A stretch of 21,858 bases of DNA from Candidatus Thorarchaeota archaeon (GCA_020355105.1 CP070658.1:1870242-1892099), one strand, 5' to 3'; positions 7,471 to 14,131 are shown, numbered from the stretch's first letter. Notes: generated by a model not told the origin, from the sequence alone. A program made the numbers and translations.

Positions 7471-7478
7471 TAATAAAG
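7471..7478 (-). promoter_or_regulatory. TATA-like box for S24e-S27ae
   Basis: On the minus strand the sequence reads CTTTATTA, a good archaeal box A, just downstream of the Spt4 stop (7501). It would start transcription about 45 bases before the S24e ATG at 7406. Confidence 0.5.
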
Positions 7479-7500
7479 CTTTCACCACAGACAAGCAGTC

Positions 7501-7713
7501 CTATCGAACTTTCAAGGCGTACTTGCCTGGTTTGTCAATATTGAGGCGCTCCGCAATGTAGGAGGACCTCCTTGGGTCGTCATTCGGATTGCGCCCCGGA
7601 AGAATCACGACTACTCCTGTGTATGATGTTGACATGCTCGTAGCCCTGCAGTTAGGACATTGATCCTCAGTAGTCAGGTAATGACATGCTCGACAGGCCC
7701 TCAATTTCGCCAT
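7501..7713 (-). CDS. spt4: Transcription elongation factor Spt4 (RpoE'')
   Basis: This 70-residue protein has the Spt4 zinc ribbon: 'CRACHYL' (Cys7, Cys10) and 'CPNC' (Cys19, Cys22), then 'YTGVVVILPGRNPNDDPRRSSYIAERLNIDKPGKYALKVR', the conserved core that ends in the usual GKYALKV. Spt4 pairs with the NGN domain of Spt5 and keeps RNA polymerase processive. The gene starts 15 bases after the Rpo7 stop, the classic archaeal rpoE'-rpoE'' arrangement. Confidence 0.95.
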   Translation of the reverse strand: MAKLRACRACHYLTTEDQCPNCRATSMSTSYTGVVVILPGRNPNDDPRRSSYIAERLNIDKPGKYALKVR

Positions 7714-7728
7714 GTAATTCCTCCGACA

Positions 7729-8328
7729 CTATTTCTTCTTCTTGCTCTCTTTCTTCGGTTTCTCCCCACGAGCGCTTCTCACATCGTCCTCTACCCAGGA
7801 GTGCTGAGGTCCAATCTTCCCAAGGAACGGTTGTCTCATAGTGAGGCCAAGTTTACCGGATCGGTTTCCAGACTCGAAGCTGATAGATGTGATTCGTGCT
7901 CGCACCTTGTCTCCCTCGGCGAGGGTTCTACCAGTCTCCTTGCCCAGCAAGGCGTTGCCCTTTGAGTCCTGGGTGATGAAATCGTCACAGATCTGACTCA
8001 CATGGCATAGCCCATCGAGGGGTCCCATGCGAATGAAAGCACCGAAGTCCATCAGTTCAACGACATTGCCTTCCACGATCTCGCCTCTTATTGGCTTGAA
8101 GACAAGAACCCGGTAGGACACAGAGTGATAGGTTGCACCATCTCCAGGCATGAGACGGCCCTGACCTATGTCATCTATGCCAATGACAGCTATCATGAGT
8201 CCTATATCCCTGTCTAGGACATTCTCATGCTGTTTGCGCAAATGAACCATCGCGGCTTCTTCTATTGGTGCGCCAAACTCCTTGGGAGGAATTCGGACAA
8301 CATCCCTTACTGTTACCACTGAGTACAA
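7729..8328 (-). CDS. rpoE: RNA polymerase subunit Rpo7 (RpoE')
   Basis: This 199-residue protein has the Rpo7 N-terminal RNP-like domain ('VVTVRDVVRIPPKEFG...RKQHENVLDRDIGLMIAVIGI', residues 4-53). The C-terminal S1/OB domain includes 'PIRGEIVEGNVVELMDFGAFIRMGPLDGLCHVSQI'. A Lys-rich tail follows (KPKKESKKKK). With Rpo4 it forms the polymerase stalk that binds nascent RNA. The start is TTG at 8328: it aligns with the family N-terminus, and GAGGAG lies 9 bases before it. Upstream, the cluster is interrupted by a TnpB element, so its promoter must lie in the 8329-8460 interval, where a TATA-like core inside a 9-bp inverted repeat is found. Confidence 0.95.
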   Translation of the reverse strand: MYSVVTVRDVVRIPPKEFGAPIEEAAMVHLRKQHENVLDRDIGLMIAVIGIDDIGQGRLMPGDGATYHSVSYRVLVFKPIRGEIVEGNVVELMDFGAFIRMGPLDGLCHVSQICDDFITQDSKGNALLGKETGRTLAEGDKVRARITSISFESGNRSGKLGLTMRQPFLGKIGPQHSWVEDDVRSARGEKPKKESKKKK

Positions 8329-8424
8329 TTACAGTCGCTCCTCGCCTGACAGGACAATCTTAGAACAATCAGACCACAAGTCGAACTTCGCTGGTCTGGA
8401 CCCGACGGCTCAGCGGTGCTTCAA

Positions 8425-8451
8425 TTTGGAAACCATAAAAACGTTTCCAAA
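8425..8451. promoter_or_regulatory. 9-bp perfect inverted repeat bracketing an A/T-rich core
   Basis: TTTGGAAAC (8425-8433) and GTTTCCAAA (8443-8451) are exact reverse complements around CATAAAAAC. On the minus strand GGAAACG-TTTTTATG looks like BRE plus TATA for Rpo7. On the plus strand GGAAACC-ATAAAAAC looks the same toward tnpB. It may be a bidirectional promoter with a dyad operator; an element-end hairpin is an alternative. Confidence 0.5.
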
Positions 8452-8532
8452 CGGTTGACGGCGACCAAAAGCAGAGAATCGATTCGCCCGTGACCTAGAG
8501 GGCCTGTAACTGTCAATGTGGGTGAGAGAATG

Positions 8533-8546
8533 ATGTCATATGACAT
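8533..8546. repeat. 14-bp perfect palindrome upstream of tnpB
   Basis: ATGTCATATGACAT reads the same on both strands. A shorter 10-bp palindrome, GAATCGATTC, lies at 8476-8485. With the 8425-8451 repeat this makes three dyads in about 120 bases of non-coding DNA between Rpo7 and tnpB. They could be protein-binding sites or remnants of the left end of the element. Confidence 0.45.
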
Positions 8547-8702
8547 GGTCTATTGCCACTACTAGCTTACACGCAGGAGTTTGTCCTAGCCCCTCGCAAT
8601 GGTTCTTGTATGAGTTCATTAAGAATCGTAAGAACAAGTGGCCGAGTGACATCGACTGAACCTAAAACAGGTCAGAGATTCATCAGCAGAGGACGAAAGA
8701 CG

Positions 8703-10367
8703 ATGGCTCGGTCCAAGGGGGTCATGATTTCCGTTAAGATTCCCATCAATTGGGAAGCGATGACCAAGAGGACGAGACAACGACTAAGGCAGGCTGTCGG
8801 TCGTGACACGAGAGTTATCCGTGCTTTCCTGAATATCATCAAGCAGCACGAAAGTGAATTGCTGACAGGGCACAATAAGAACCGGATTGACGAAACAGAA
8901 CTCGAGAAACTCACGATGACTACGACCAAGAGGGCAGGCCACAGTCAAAGATTCATCGTTCCTCATGATTTCAAGTTTCGGTTTCCCCGAATCTCGCAGA
9001 ACGAAATGCAGGAATGCCGTCAGACTGCCGTTGCCACTTACGAAAGCTATCTTTCACTTCGAGAAATGAAGGGCAGAAAAGCATCACGTCCCCGCAACGT
9101 CAAATCAACACGTAGAATGCCCAGATGGGTGTTCTCCAGGAGATTCCGAATTGTCAGGAAACGAACAACCACTGCTGGTTGGTGGTTGGACCTTCTTGAC
9201 TCTCTCGACTCGACACTTCAAGGGAAGCGAGTCCATGACAGACTAATTATCCCTCTGAAGACATCATCGTTTCACATCAATCAGCTAGTCCGTGGGGAAG
9301 TGAAGGCATTACAGATCTTCACAGACTGCAACAAGAAGTGGTGGGTGACCTTTGCAGTGCAACTGGCCACAACAATACGGAGAATTGAAACTCTTCCACC
9401 TGCGGTTCTCGGAGTTGACCTAGGAATCGAGAAGGCAGCCTGTACAACGCTTGTCACCTCTGAAAAGGTAAGCGAAACAAGATACTTCGTTCAGAGGAAC
9501 AAGGTTGCAATCATCAAGAAGTACGATCGGCTGATGGCAGACATTCAACAAAAGATGGCCCTGCGGAGAACTCTTGGATTATCTCATGATAGGGCTGCAA
9601 AGAAGCTCAGGCGACTAAGAAACAAGCGAAAGAACATCTCTCAAGAATATGACCGTGTTCTTGTCCGCGAAATGAAGAACTACATCCAAGATCTATCAAA
9701 GAAGTATACACTGTATGTTGCGATTGGCCGACTCAAGAACATACGAGTGCGCGCAGGACGCGGCAACTATAGGGGGCGTAGCTTCAGAGGAATGATACAC
9801 CGATGGGCCTTTGGACGAATTACTCGGACTCTAAGACACCAACTGGCTCAACTCGGATGGACCGTCAAGGGGAAACACTCACGAGTCCAAGTAGTTCCCG
9901 AGAACTGGACTTCAACAGTGTGCTGGAAATGCGGAGGAAAGGGCCATCGTCCTCGACAGTCATTGTTCGTGTGCAGCTGCGGGTTCCGTACCCATGCAGA
10001 TAGAAACGGATCTTTGAACATCGCACGCCGCCTAATCACGCTCATTCCTTCACTTCGGGATGAGAAAGGGCTAGGGCGTTGGGCCGTCCCTGAGAGGACC
10101 CCAGCCCCAAAAGCCGGGAGGAAGAAAACTTCTTCCAAACGGAAGCCCTTACACCCCAAGAAGAGAGCATCATCAAGCTCTGGAGTGTCCGCGGCTGTTC
10201 ATCATGCTCAGACGAGTGTTTTCAATCTTAGCGACGAGATTGAAAATGATGATGATGACCCCGCCGTGGCAAGAACTGTGGAAAGACTCTCTGTCGTTGG
10301 ATGTGATGTTCCAACAATTGGGCAGGAGAAGAAAACCAGGTCTGGCGGAGGGATTCCATCCCAATGA
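8703..10367 (+). CDS. tnpB: TnpB-family RNA-guided nuclease of an IS1341-type element, atypical
   Basis: With ATG 8703 (GAGGA 9 bases upstream) the protein is 554 residues, longer than the usual ~400. RuvC-I is 'GVDLGIEKAA' (Asp239). The RuvC-II position reads 'VAIGRLKNIR', with Gly342 where TnpB normally has catalytic Glu. RuvC-III is 'ADRNGSLNIARR' (Asp433). The zinc finger has Cys407/Cys410, then Cys424/Cys426, so the second pair is C-x-C, not C-x2-C. Glu400 in 'VPENWTSTVC' is a possible relocated glutamate. TnpBs are guided by a reRNA from the element's right end and cut the donor site. After residue 440 comes 'GLGRWAVPERTPAPKAGRKK', then a long Ser/Lys-rich, Asp-rich tail overlapping structured sequence. 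It may be active, altered or decaying. Confidence 0.85.
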   Translation: MARSKGVMISVKIPINWEAMTKRTRQRLRQAVGRDTRVIRAFLNIIKQHESELLTGHNKNRIDETELEKLTMTTTKRAGHSQRFIVPHDFKFRFPRISQNEMQECRQTAVATYESYLSLREMKGRKASRPRNVKSTRRMPRWVFSRRFRIVRKRTTTAGWWLDLLDSLDSTLQGKRVHDRLIIPLKTSSFHINQLVRGEVKALQIFTDCNKKWWVTFAVQLATTIRRIETLPPAVLGVDLGIEKAACTTLVTSEKVSETRYFVQRNKVAIIKKYDRLMADIQQKMALRRTLGLSHDRAAKKLRRLRNKRKNISQEYDRVLVREMKNYIQDLSKKYTLYVAIGRLKNIRVRAGRGNYRGRSFRGMIHRWAFGRITRTLRHQLAQLGWTVKGKHSRVQVVPENWTSTVCWKCGGKGHRPRQSLFVCSCGFRTHADRNGSLNIARRLITLIPSLRDEKGLGRWAVPERTPAPKAGRKKTSSKRKPLHPKKRASSSSGVSAAVHHAQTSVFNLSDEIENDDDDPAVARTVERLSVVGCDVPTIGQEKKTRSGGGIPSQ

Positions 10368-10490
10368 TGACAGACAAAGCCCTTGCTGATTGCAGATTCA
10401 TCCGGATATGCAAGGTGGTGACACTGAGCAGGGGAAGGGTGGAACACAGAAGTCACTTTCAGTCTGAGTTCAATCTCGCTGCAAGTCTCA
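10200..10490 (+). ncRNA. Candidate reRNA (omega RNA) at the right end of the TnpB element
   Basis: TnpB guide scaffolds overlap the 3' end of tnpB and run to the right end of the element; halobacterial IS1341-type genes make such sense-overlapping transcripts. Here the last 170 bases of tnpB encode low-complexity protein but contain a perfect 10-bp hairpin. The downstream 110 bases hold its alternate partner (10469-10478), which is itself flanked by CTGAG (10464-10468) and CTCAG (10487-10491). Limits are approximate. Confidence 0.45.
10219..10246 (+). repeat. 10-bp perfect hairpin inside the 3' end of tnpB
   Basis: TTTTCAATCT (10219-10228) and AGATTGAAAA (10237-10246) pair perfectly around an 8-base loop; two G-U pairs can extend the stem. 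The arm CGAGATTGAA (10235-10244) is also the exact complement of TTCAATCTCG at 10469-10478, so a competing long-range pairing is possible. Confidence 0.75.
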
Positions 10491-10496
10491 GGTCAG

Positions 10497-10501
10497 AAAA
10501 A
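10497..10501 (-). terminator. Oligo-T terminator candidate after the PIN gene
   Basis: On the minus strand a T5 run (ATGTTTTTCTG) lies about 16-20 bases after the PIN gene stop codon. Archaeal termination needs only a short T run, so the S6e-aIF2-gamma-PIN transcript may stop here before the inserted element. Confidence 0.35.
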
Positions 10502-10516
10502 CATTGTGAATAGGAT

Positions 10517-10933
10517 TCATGTCAGGGTGCCTTCCACGCTCAATTGTTTTCTCCCACGAAGGAACAGAACTGGAACTCCTCGTTCTCTTGCTCGACTACG
10601 AAGCTCTTTGTCGTTGGTAGCCAAGACTCCCTGAACCTGGATTGCATATTCCAGAAGCTGATCGTCGACTGGCAACTCAGAGATTGACTTCTCAGTTTCA
10701 ACAGCTCTACACCTACGGGTCAAATCTCTGGCAATCCTGAAGGCGAGCCGTTTACTCCTTCCTTTGGATTCACTAGCCCCTGCTTCAATCTCGTCAGCTA
10801 CTGACGGCAATATGACAAACTCGATTCTGCGTTCTAGTACCCTCTCTGCCTCGGCGAATATGTCCACATTAAACTGAGCAGGTATGGTCATGAAGTTCGT
10901 GTCAACAACGACAGGCAGTACCACTTTGCTCAC
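10517..10933 (-). CDS. PIN-domain protein (Fcf1/Utp24-like, archaeal VapC9 type)
   Basis: This 138-residue protein is a single PIN domain with the acidic active-site residues in place: Asp11 ('VVDTNF'), Glu48 ('VADEIEAG'), an acidic pair near Asp90/91 ('PVDDQLLEYA') and Asp108 ('LATNDKELRSRARERGVPVLFLRGRKQL'). This is the pattern of the archaeal Fcf1-like PIN proteins that sit beside aIF2-gamma and Rpo7 in many genomes, unlike toxin VapCs with a paired antitoxin. A role in rRNA processing is likely by relation to Utp24 but unproven. The start is GTG 10933, 9 bases after the aIF2-gamma stop. Confidence 0.85.
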   Translation of the reverse strand: MSKVVLPVVVDTNFMTIPAQFNVDIFAEAERVLERRIEFVILPSVADEIEAGASESKGRSKRLAFRIARDLTRRCRAVETEKSISELPVDDQLLEYAIQVQGVLATNDKELRSRARERGVPVLFLRGRKQLSVEGTLT

Positions 10934-10942
10934 TAACTGGTC

Positions 10943-12190
10943 TCAGATTTGTGCGTGCCCAACTAGTCGCCATTTGTTCTCTACTCTGCGACCGATTGCA
11001 ACACGCTGGTCCTTCTCTATGGCCACGGGTCTCTTCAGCTCGAGCTCAATCTCGTTTCCATGAAGTCTTGTCACGACCCCTACAGTGGCAGCAGTTCCAA
11101 CTACAAGCATGAGCGGCTCATTGAGTCTGAGGTTCCCTACCTCCTTCTCTGACTCCATGCCGACAACTCTCTCCATGAGTATGGGTGTAATCATGAGCTT
11201 ATCAATCGTCTTAGGCATCTTCCCTGCCTTGCCAACAACACTTCCCACTAGACGATCTGCACGGGTGGATGCTGGATCCAGCGCTGTTCCGACACCAATC
11301 AGACCACCCGGACGGGCCTCGTTTAGGTCGTTCCCACTGCCAGAGAGAAGAGTCGCAATCTTCGCCTTAATCGACTTGAATCCCTTGTCCGTCCTCACCC
11401 CGGGAGCAATCTCAATCTCGTCCCCAACCTTCAGCACACCGCGCACGATTGAGCCGCCAACCACACCTCCACGAAGTTGGTCTGGGAGAGTGCCGGGTCT
11501 GTTGATGTCAAAGGACCTCGCAACATACATCTTCGGATTCGCGGCCTCATCTCTATCTGGGGTCGGGATTACCTCCTGTATTCTCTGGATGAGAAGGTCC
11601 GTATTGGCTCCAAAGACCGCCGAGACCGGCACAATTGGCGCATTCTCAGCAGTGGTGCCTTTGACGAAATCCTTGATCTGTTTGTAGTGTTTGACAGCCT
11701 GCTCCTTAGACACGAGCTCTATCTTGTTCTGGACGACTATTATGTTCTTGACACCGATGATCTCAAGGGCTCGAAGGTGTTCGGAAGTCTGCGGCATTGG
11801 ACAGGGTTCGTCGGCGGCAATCACAAGTATTGCACCATCCATGAGGCTGGCACCGCTGAGGCAGGTAGCCATCAATGACTCGTGACCAGGACTATCTACG
11901 AAGGATATCTCTCTCAATACCTCCAGTTTGCCTCCGCATTTTGTGCATGTATCATCCTTTGAAAGGTGTGAAGTTGTATACGCCTCGGGTTCAGAACACT
12001 TGGTGCACTTCATCAGCGTCGTCGCCGCGTAGCCGAGCCTGATTGAGATTCCGCGGCGCACTTCATCCGAATGGCGGTCAGTCCACTCACCAGTAAGGTA
12101 CTCAACAAGTGTGGTCTTTCCGTGGTCTACGTGACCTAATGTACCAATGCTTACCTCAGATTGTCCTTCGTACACATAGGGGGTCTCCAT
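10943..12190 (-). CDS. eif2g: Translation initiation factor aIF2 subunit gamma
   Basis: From ATG 12190 the protein is 415 residues, the family length. G-motifs are intact: G1 'GHVDHGKT' (19-26), G3 'DSPGH' (99-103) and G4 'NKIE' (155-158). A zinc knuckle (Cys62, Cys65, Cys82, Cys85) is typical of aIF2-gamma, and two beta-barrel domains follow. It binds GTP and initiator Met-tRNA with the alpha and beta subunits. An in-frame ATG at 12217 would add nine unlikely residues; a TATA-like CTTAAACG near 12230 supports a separate promoter giving a short leader to 12190. It lies between S6e and the PIN gene, the standard archaeal order. Confidence 0.96.
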   Translation of the reverse strand: METPYVYEGQSEVSIGTLGHVDHGKTTLVEYLTGEWTDRHSDEVRRGISIRLGYAATTLMKCTKCSEPEAYTTSHLSKDDTCTKCGGKLEVLREISFVDSPGHESLMATCLSGASLMDGAILVIAADEPCPMPQTSEHLRALEIIGVKNIIVVQNKIELVSKEQAVKHYKQIKDFVKGTTAENAPIVPVSAVFGANTDLLIQRIQEVIPTPDRDEAANPKMYVARSFDINRPGTLPDQLRGGVVGGSIVRGVLKVGDEIEIAPGVRTDKGFKSIKAKIATLLSGSGNDLNEARPGGLIGVGTALDPASTRADRLVGSVVGKAGKMPKTIDKLMITPILMERVVGMESEKEVGNLRLNEPLMLVVGTAATVGVVTRLHGNEIELELKRPVAIEKDQRVAIGRRVENKWRLVGHAQI

Positions 12191-12301
12191 GGCATCTATG
12201 TAGTGTAAAAGATGCATCTGATGACGTTTAAGAAGTCTGTGGTTGACCTACGGAATCTGCCGCGAAAACGGGCAGAAACCTCGAGGAACCGCTCAAATCT
12301 G

Positions 12302-12685
12302 CTATGCACTCTGCATGACAAGTTCTTCGAGCGAAGTGCTGCCTTTCTCCTCGATTCTCATGTTGACCTGAGAGATGTCAAGGCTAAGCTCACTCCCCCG
12401 GACGGTCTTTCTCTTCGCATTGCCCTTTTTCTTTGGTCTGAAACCAGGGGCTCCACGAATCAAGACCCTCTTCTTGCCACTACCATGCACGTCAGGACGT
12501 ATTGGAAAGCCCGATTTGTCACTTCCGCCGGTAATCCTGAGCTTGTATCCAGGCAGTCCAAGCACATCACCTTCTACAATCTCTCCCACGCGTCTACCAA
12601 CCAAGGCGTTGGTCTTCACGTCATCTAGCTCATACTGGATTGCTTTCCCTTCTTCGGGATCTGAGATTACTAGCTTGAACGGCAA
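12302..12685 (-). CDS. rps6e: 30S ribosomal protein S6e
   Basis: This 127-residue protein matches archaeal S6e: 'FKLVISDPEEGKAIQYELDD', 'LVGRRVGEIVEGDVLGLPGYKLRITGGSDKSGFPIRPDVHG', and 'RVLIRGAPGFRPKKKGNAKRKTVRGSELSLDISQVNMRIEEKG' are the family's conserved blocks. It is a small-subunit protein. The start is TTG 12685, the only start that keeps the family N-terminus ('MPFKLVISDP'). The apparent ribosome binding site, GGCGG, lies within a 9-bp hairpin immediately upstream. It is the first gene of the S6e-aIF2-gamma-PIN unit; the 111-base gap to aIF2-gamma contains a further promoter candidate. Confidence 0.95.
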   Translation of the reverse strand: MPFKLVISDPEEGKAIQYELDDVKTNALVGRRVGEIVEGDVLGLPGYKLRITGGSDKSGFPIRPDVHGSGKKRVLIRGAPGFRPKKKGNAKRKTVRGSELSLDISQVNMRIEEKGSTSLEELVMQSA

Positions 12686-12692
12686 TTATCGA

Positions 12693-12742
12693 ACCGCCTG
12701 CTTGGAATTGATTTGCTGGTCCAATTTCTGGACGCAGGCGGT
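12693..12742 (-). promoter_or_regulatory. S6e leader hairpin covering the ribosome binding site
   Basis: ACCGCCTGC (12693-12701) and GCAGGCGGT (12734-12742) are exact reverse complements. Inside them TTGGA (12702-12706) and TCCAA (12720-12724) form a second 5-bp stem stacked on the first, leaving a one-sided bulge. In the mRNA the 3' arm GCAGGCGGU ends 7 bases before the UUG start and contains the only Shine-Dalgarno-like sequence, so folding would block initiation. Confidence 0.6.
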
Positions 12743-12833
12743 AGCCAAAGTTAATCACTTTATGAGGATTGTGGTCCAGCTGAGAAACCAAAACGTGGTC
12801 AAGTCCTAGAATCCTATTGGCCGAGTACACAAC

Positions 12834-12842
12834 CATTATAAC
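12834..12842 (+). promoter_or_regulatory. TATA-like box of the site-2 protease gene
   Basis: CATTATAAC lies about 50 bases before ATG 12890, giving a leader of about 25-30 bases. The intergenic region is shared with the divergent S6e gene. Confidence 0.45.
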
Positions 12843-12889
12843 ATCTCCACTTTCCTGCTGCTGCTAGCTATTCCTCTCTCCGGACTTGA

Positions 12890-14068
12890 ATGACCATGGA
12901 TCCCGTCACTATTCTAATACTCATATTGGGCTTCTGGTTAGCACTCTACCTTGTTACACGTTGGGCGGGTGTTGAGAAACTTAGTGAGAGGGGTGTAGAT
13001 GCCGGTACGCCATTCTTTCTGATGATTAAGACGGCGCGACTGAACGCTTTCTTGACGCGAATGGGGAAGAAGTTGCCACGGGCATTCTGGAATGTTGGCA
13101 TCGTCGTAGCATTTGGTGGGATGATATTCGGCTTCTACATATTCGCCGACAACTTCCTCAGGTTCTTCACTGCACCAGCGCAGGCAGGGGGCGTGGTACC
13201 GATAATCCCTGGAGTCACCATCACTGGTCTGCCAATGGTCTACATGCTGATCGGCTTGGCTGTGACCCTGATAACACATGAGTTCGCACACGGTCTTGCT
13301 TCGTCTAAGGATGAAGTCCCAATCAAGAGCTCTGGGCTCCTATTCTTCTTTGTAATCTTCGGAGCATTTGTGGAACCTGATGAAGAGGTCTTTGAGAACC
13401 AGGTGGGTCCCAAGAGCAGAATGCGTCTGTTTGCTGCTGGGTCATATGCGAATCTCATCACTGCATTCATCGTATTCATTCTGATGATGAACCTCAACCC
13501 GATAATGTCGATTGCCTTCAACCAGCCAAACGGAGCCTATGTCTATGAGACTGTACCCGGTTCTCCGGGGGCCGAGGCACTCGAGATTGGCGATGTGATT
13601 GTAGGCCTGAATGATACTGATATCAATACTTGGACTGATGTCATTCTCTTCATGGCCAACGCCACTGCTGGTTCTCAGTTGACGATACATACCCTGGACG
13701 GTTCACCGCTAGCAATAGTGTTAACAGCGAGTCCAAACAATGCGACGTCAGGGTACATTGGGATTCTAGGAGCTGACCACTGGGAACCGAAGCCCGGGTG
13801 GGACCTGTTTCTCAGTCCGCTCTACGTGCTTCATGTGGAGCAAATTCTGCTCTGGCTCTGGATAGTCCTTGTGTCTGTGGGCCTGCTCAATCTCCTACCT
13901 GTACCTGCTCTAGATGGAGACCGGATACTCAAGAATGCGCTCAGCCTAGTCACAGACGATGAGAAGAAGATAAGGTACATCATGTGGCCACTTCGAATCG
14001 CATCACTCGTGATTGTGATTGGGAGTATTGCGCTCAGCTTGTACCTAGGCAAGGGCATCTTCGGCTAG
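12890..14068 (+). CDS. Site-2 protease family (M50) membrane metalloprotease with PDZ domain
   Basis: This 392-residue multi-pass protein has the zinc motif 'HEFAH' (His130, Glu131, His134) in one helix and the distal ligand in 'LLPVPALDGDRI' (Asp342) in another, the S2P/RseP arrangement. Between them is a PDZ-like domain (about residues 210-290: 'GAYVYETVPGSPGAEALEIGDVIVGLNDTDINTW'). It cuts membrane-bound substrates inside the bilayer, often to release a regulator or clear signal peptides; the substrate is not known. ATG 12890 and ATG 12896 are both possible. It is divergent from S6e and followed by an unrelated-looking gene with its own promoter. Confidence 0.92.
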   Translation: MTMDPVTILILILGFWLALYLVTRWAGVEKLSERGVDAGTPFFLMIKTARLNAFLTRMGKKLPRAFWNVGIVVAFGGMIFGFYIFADNFLRFFTAPAQAGGVVPIIPGVTITGLPMVYMLIGLAVTLITHEFAHGLASSKDEVPIKSSGLLFFFVIFGAFVEPDEEVFENQVGPKSRMRLFAAGSYANLITAFIVFILMMNLNPIMSIAFNQPNGAYVYETVPGSPGAEALEIGDVIVGLNDTDINTWTDVILFMANATAGSQLTIHTLDGSPLAIVLTASPNNATSGYIGILGADHWEPKPGWDLFLSPLYVLHVEQILLWLWIVLVSVGLLNLLPVPALDGDRILKNALSLVTDDEKKIRYIMWPLRIASLVIVIGSIALSLYLGKGIFG

Positions 14069-14093
14069 TTGGGCACAAGCACTCCGTGTGGGA

Positions 14094-14102
14094 CCTAATA
14101 AG
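14094..14102 (+). promoter_or_regulatory. TATA-like box before the 14132 gene
   Basis: CCTAATAAG lies about 34 bases before ATG 14132, which predicts a very short leader. Confidence 0.4.
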
Positions 14103-14131
14103 GCATCATTTGTACAACTCAATGATGGATC

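Larger units (their letters stand above)
8329..8702. other. Non-coding interval between Rpo7 and tnpB
   Basis: This interval of about 370 bases holds the Rpo7 ribosome binding site (plus-strand CTCCTC, 8338-8343), the inverted repeat at 8425-8451 and the two palindromes near 8476 and 8533. It probably contains the left end of the inserted element. An in-frame extension of tnpB to TTG 8553 or ATG 8610 is open but is unlike the family N-terminus. Confidence 0.5.
8461..10490 (+). mobile_element. TnpB-only (IS1341-type, IS200/IS605-related) element, approximate limits
   Basis: One tnpB-type gene sits, in reverse orientation, between the PIN-domain gene and Rpo7 of an otherwise minus-strand archaeal cluster. 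No TnpA (Y1 transposase) is present, so the element would depend on a TnpA elsewhere, as IS1341-type elements do. The left limit lies between the Rpo7 start (8328) and 8703. The right limit lies between the tnpB stop (10367) and the PIN gene (10517); the TTCAATCTCG segment at 10469-10478 is a likely part of the right end. Exact ends cannot be fixed because this family makes no target duplication. Confidence 0.6.

Noticed and set aside
11085..11687. 200-residue plus-strand open frame
   Set aside because: It is antisense to aIF2-gamma, whose motifs are all intact; Ser/Pro-rich composition is typical of a shadow frame.
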